Part shown: positions 12,570 to 12,887 of the stretch, in pieces
How positions within the stretch are numbered: position 1 is the stretch's first letter
Layout: each line of letters begins with the position of its first letter
Source of the DNA: Chloroflexota bacterium
GTDB taxonomy: Bacteria > Chloroflexota > Limnocylindria > QHBO01
NCBI GenBank assembly: GCA_031177555.1
Contig: JAPSGM010000030.1
Coordinates: forward strand, 1 to 12,887
DNA: 12,887 nucleotides
Direction of reading: 5' to 3'
The notes under the pieces: model-generated
The model's database searches: none
Seen by the model: the letters and a program-made list of their open reading frames with translations, nothing else
What the model was told of the DNA's origin: nothing
Translations under genes and position numbers: made by a program

Positions 12570-12887
12570 ATGCCCGAGACCCCCGGCCTGGCATCCTCAA
12601 CCCCGGAGATCCTGCCCATGATCCGCGGCGAGCGGGTCTGGCTGCGTGCCTCGGAGCGCGCCGATTTCACGGCCGAGCCGATCACCGTCGACGATGCCGA
12701 GACGGGCCACTTCCTGGGGCTGAAGGTCCCCGTCGGGCCTGAGGGTGCCGCCGAGTTCGCTCAGATGGTGCTGGCCCAGCAGGGCAAGACGCTCTACTCG
12801 TTCTCCATCTGCCTGCTGGGCGAGCAGCAGGCCATCGGCAACGTGACGCTGCGGAACATAGACCGCGAGAACGGCAGCGCCGAGATG
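12570..12887 (+). CDS. GNAT-family N-acetyltransferase (3' end outside window)
   Basis: N-terminal 106 residues of a RimJ/RimL-like acetyltransferase that would use acetyl-CoA to acetylate an amine or protein N-terminus. The pattern is MIRGERVWLRASERADF (first strand and helix), a variable substrate region, and LYSFSICLLGEQQAIGNVTL followed by RNIDRENGSAEM, the central strands that normally precede the acetyl-CoA loop, which is outside the window. The start is uncertain. ATGs at 12558, 12561, 12570 and 12618 are in frame; TATGAT 7 bases before 12570 favours a leaderless start there, while GGAG 9 bases before 12618 and family length favour MIRGERVWLRA. It is divergent from the aldehyde dehydrogenase. 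Substrate unknown. Confidence 0.8.
   Translation, partial: MPETPGLASSTPEILPMIRGERVWLRASERADFTAEPITVDDAETGHFLGLKVPVGPEGAAEFAQMVLAQQGKTLYSFSICLLGEQQAIGNVTLRNIDRENGSAEM

Overview
This is a very GC-rich bacterial window (about 70% G+C by eye), densely packed, with short or negative gaps between genes. Long open frames on the opposite strands are codon-bias shadows. The gene content (F420/FMN-type luciferase-like oxidoreductase, flavin reductase, MoxR/ChlI-like ATPase with a VWA partner, DUF1232 protein, apparently leaderless first genes) fits a high-GC terrestrial or freshwater bacterium. A Limnocylindria-like Chloroflexota or an Actinomycetota member seems most likely, but this is inference: no rRNA or marker gene is present. 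No tRNA, rRNA, CRISPR array or insertion sequence was seen.

Layout. Positions 1-2468 read rightward: the 3' part of a regulator with a MerR-like segment, an XRE helix-turn-helix and a cupin; a class III aminotransferase overlapping it; and a single-domain response regulator. Positions 2491-12504 read leftward as one run of eleven genes, which I divide into three likely transcripts. (A) An aldehyde dehydrogenase and a small SWIM zinc-finger protein (12504-10691). (B) A secretion-type P-loop ATPase, a ChlI/MoxR-like AAA+ ATPase, a DUF1232 protein, a large VWA protein, an APH-family kinase and a luciferase-like oxidoreductase (10502-3773). (C) A small membrane-anchored hypothetical, a second hypothetical and a flavin reductase (3736-2491). 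A rightward GNAT acetyltransferase starts at 12570, diverges from the aldehyde dehydrogenase and runs off the window.

How the genes may work together. The XRE-cupin regulator and aminotransferase resemble polyamine/GABA (PuuR-like) gene pairs. In unit B, MoxR-type AAA+ proteins are known to act with VWA proteins as chaperone-like remodelling machines. Here the pair is tightly coupled to a DUF1232 protein and, upstream, to a PilT/VirB11-like ATPase, which makes this the most interesting module. The oxidoreductase at the end of B and the flavin reductase at the end of C could be an oxygenase/reductase pair.

Translation signals follow a pattern. Genes inside transcripts mostly have Shine-Dalgarno sequences or 4-base start/stop overlaps. 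Genes that open a transcript lack a Shine-Dalgarno and instead have a TANNNT hexamer 6-9 bases before ATG, suggesting leaderless initiation.
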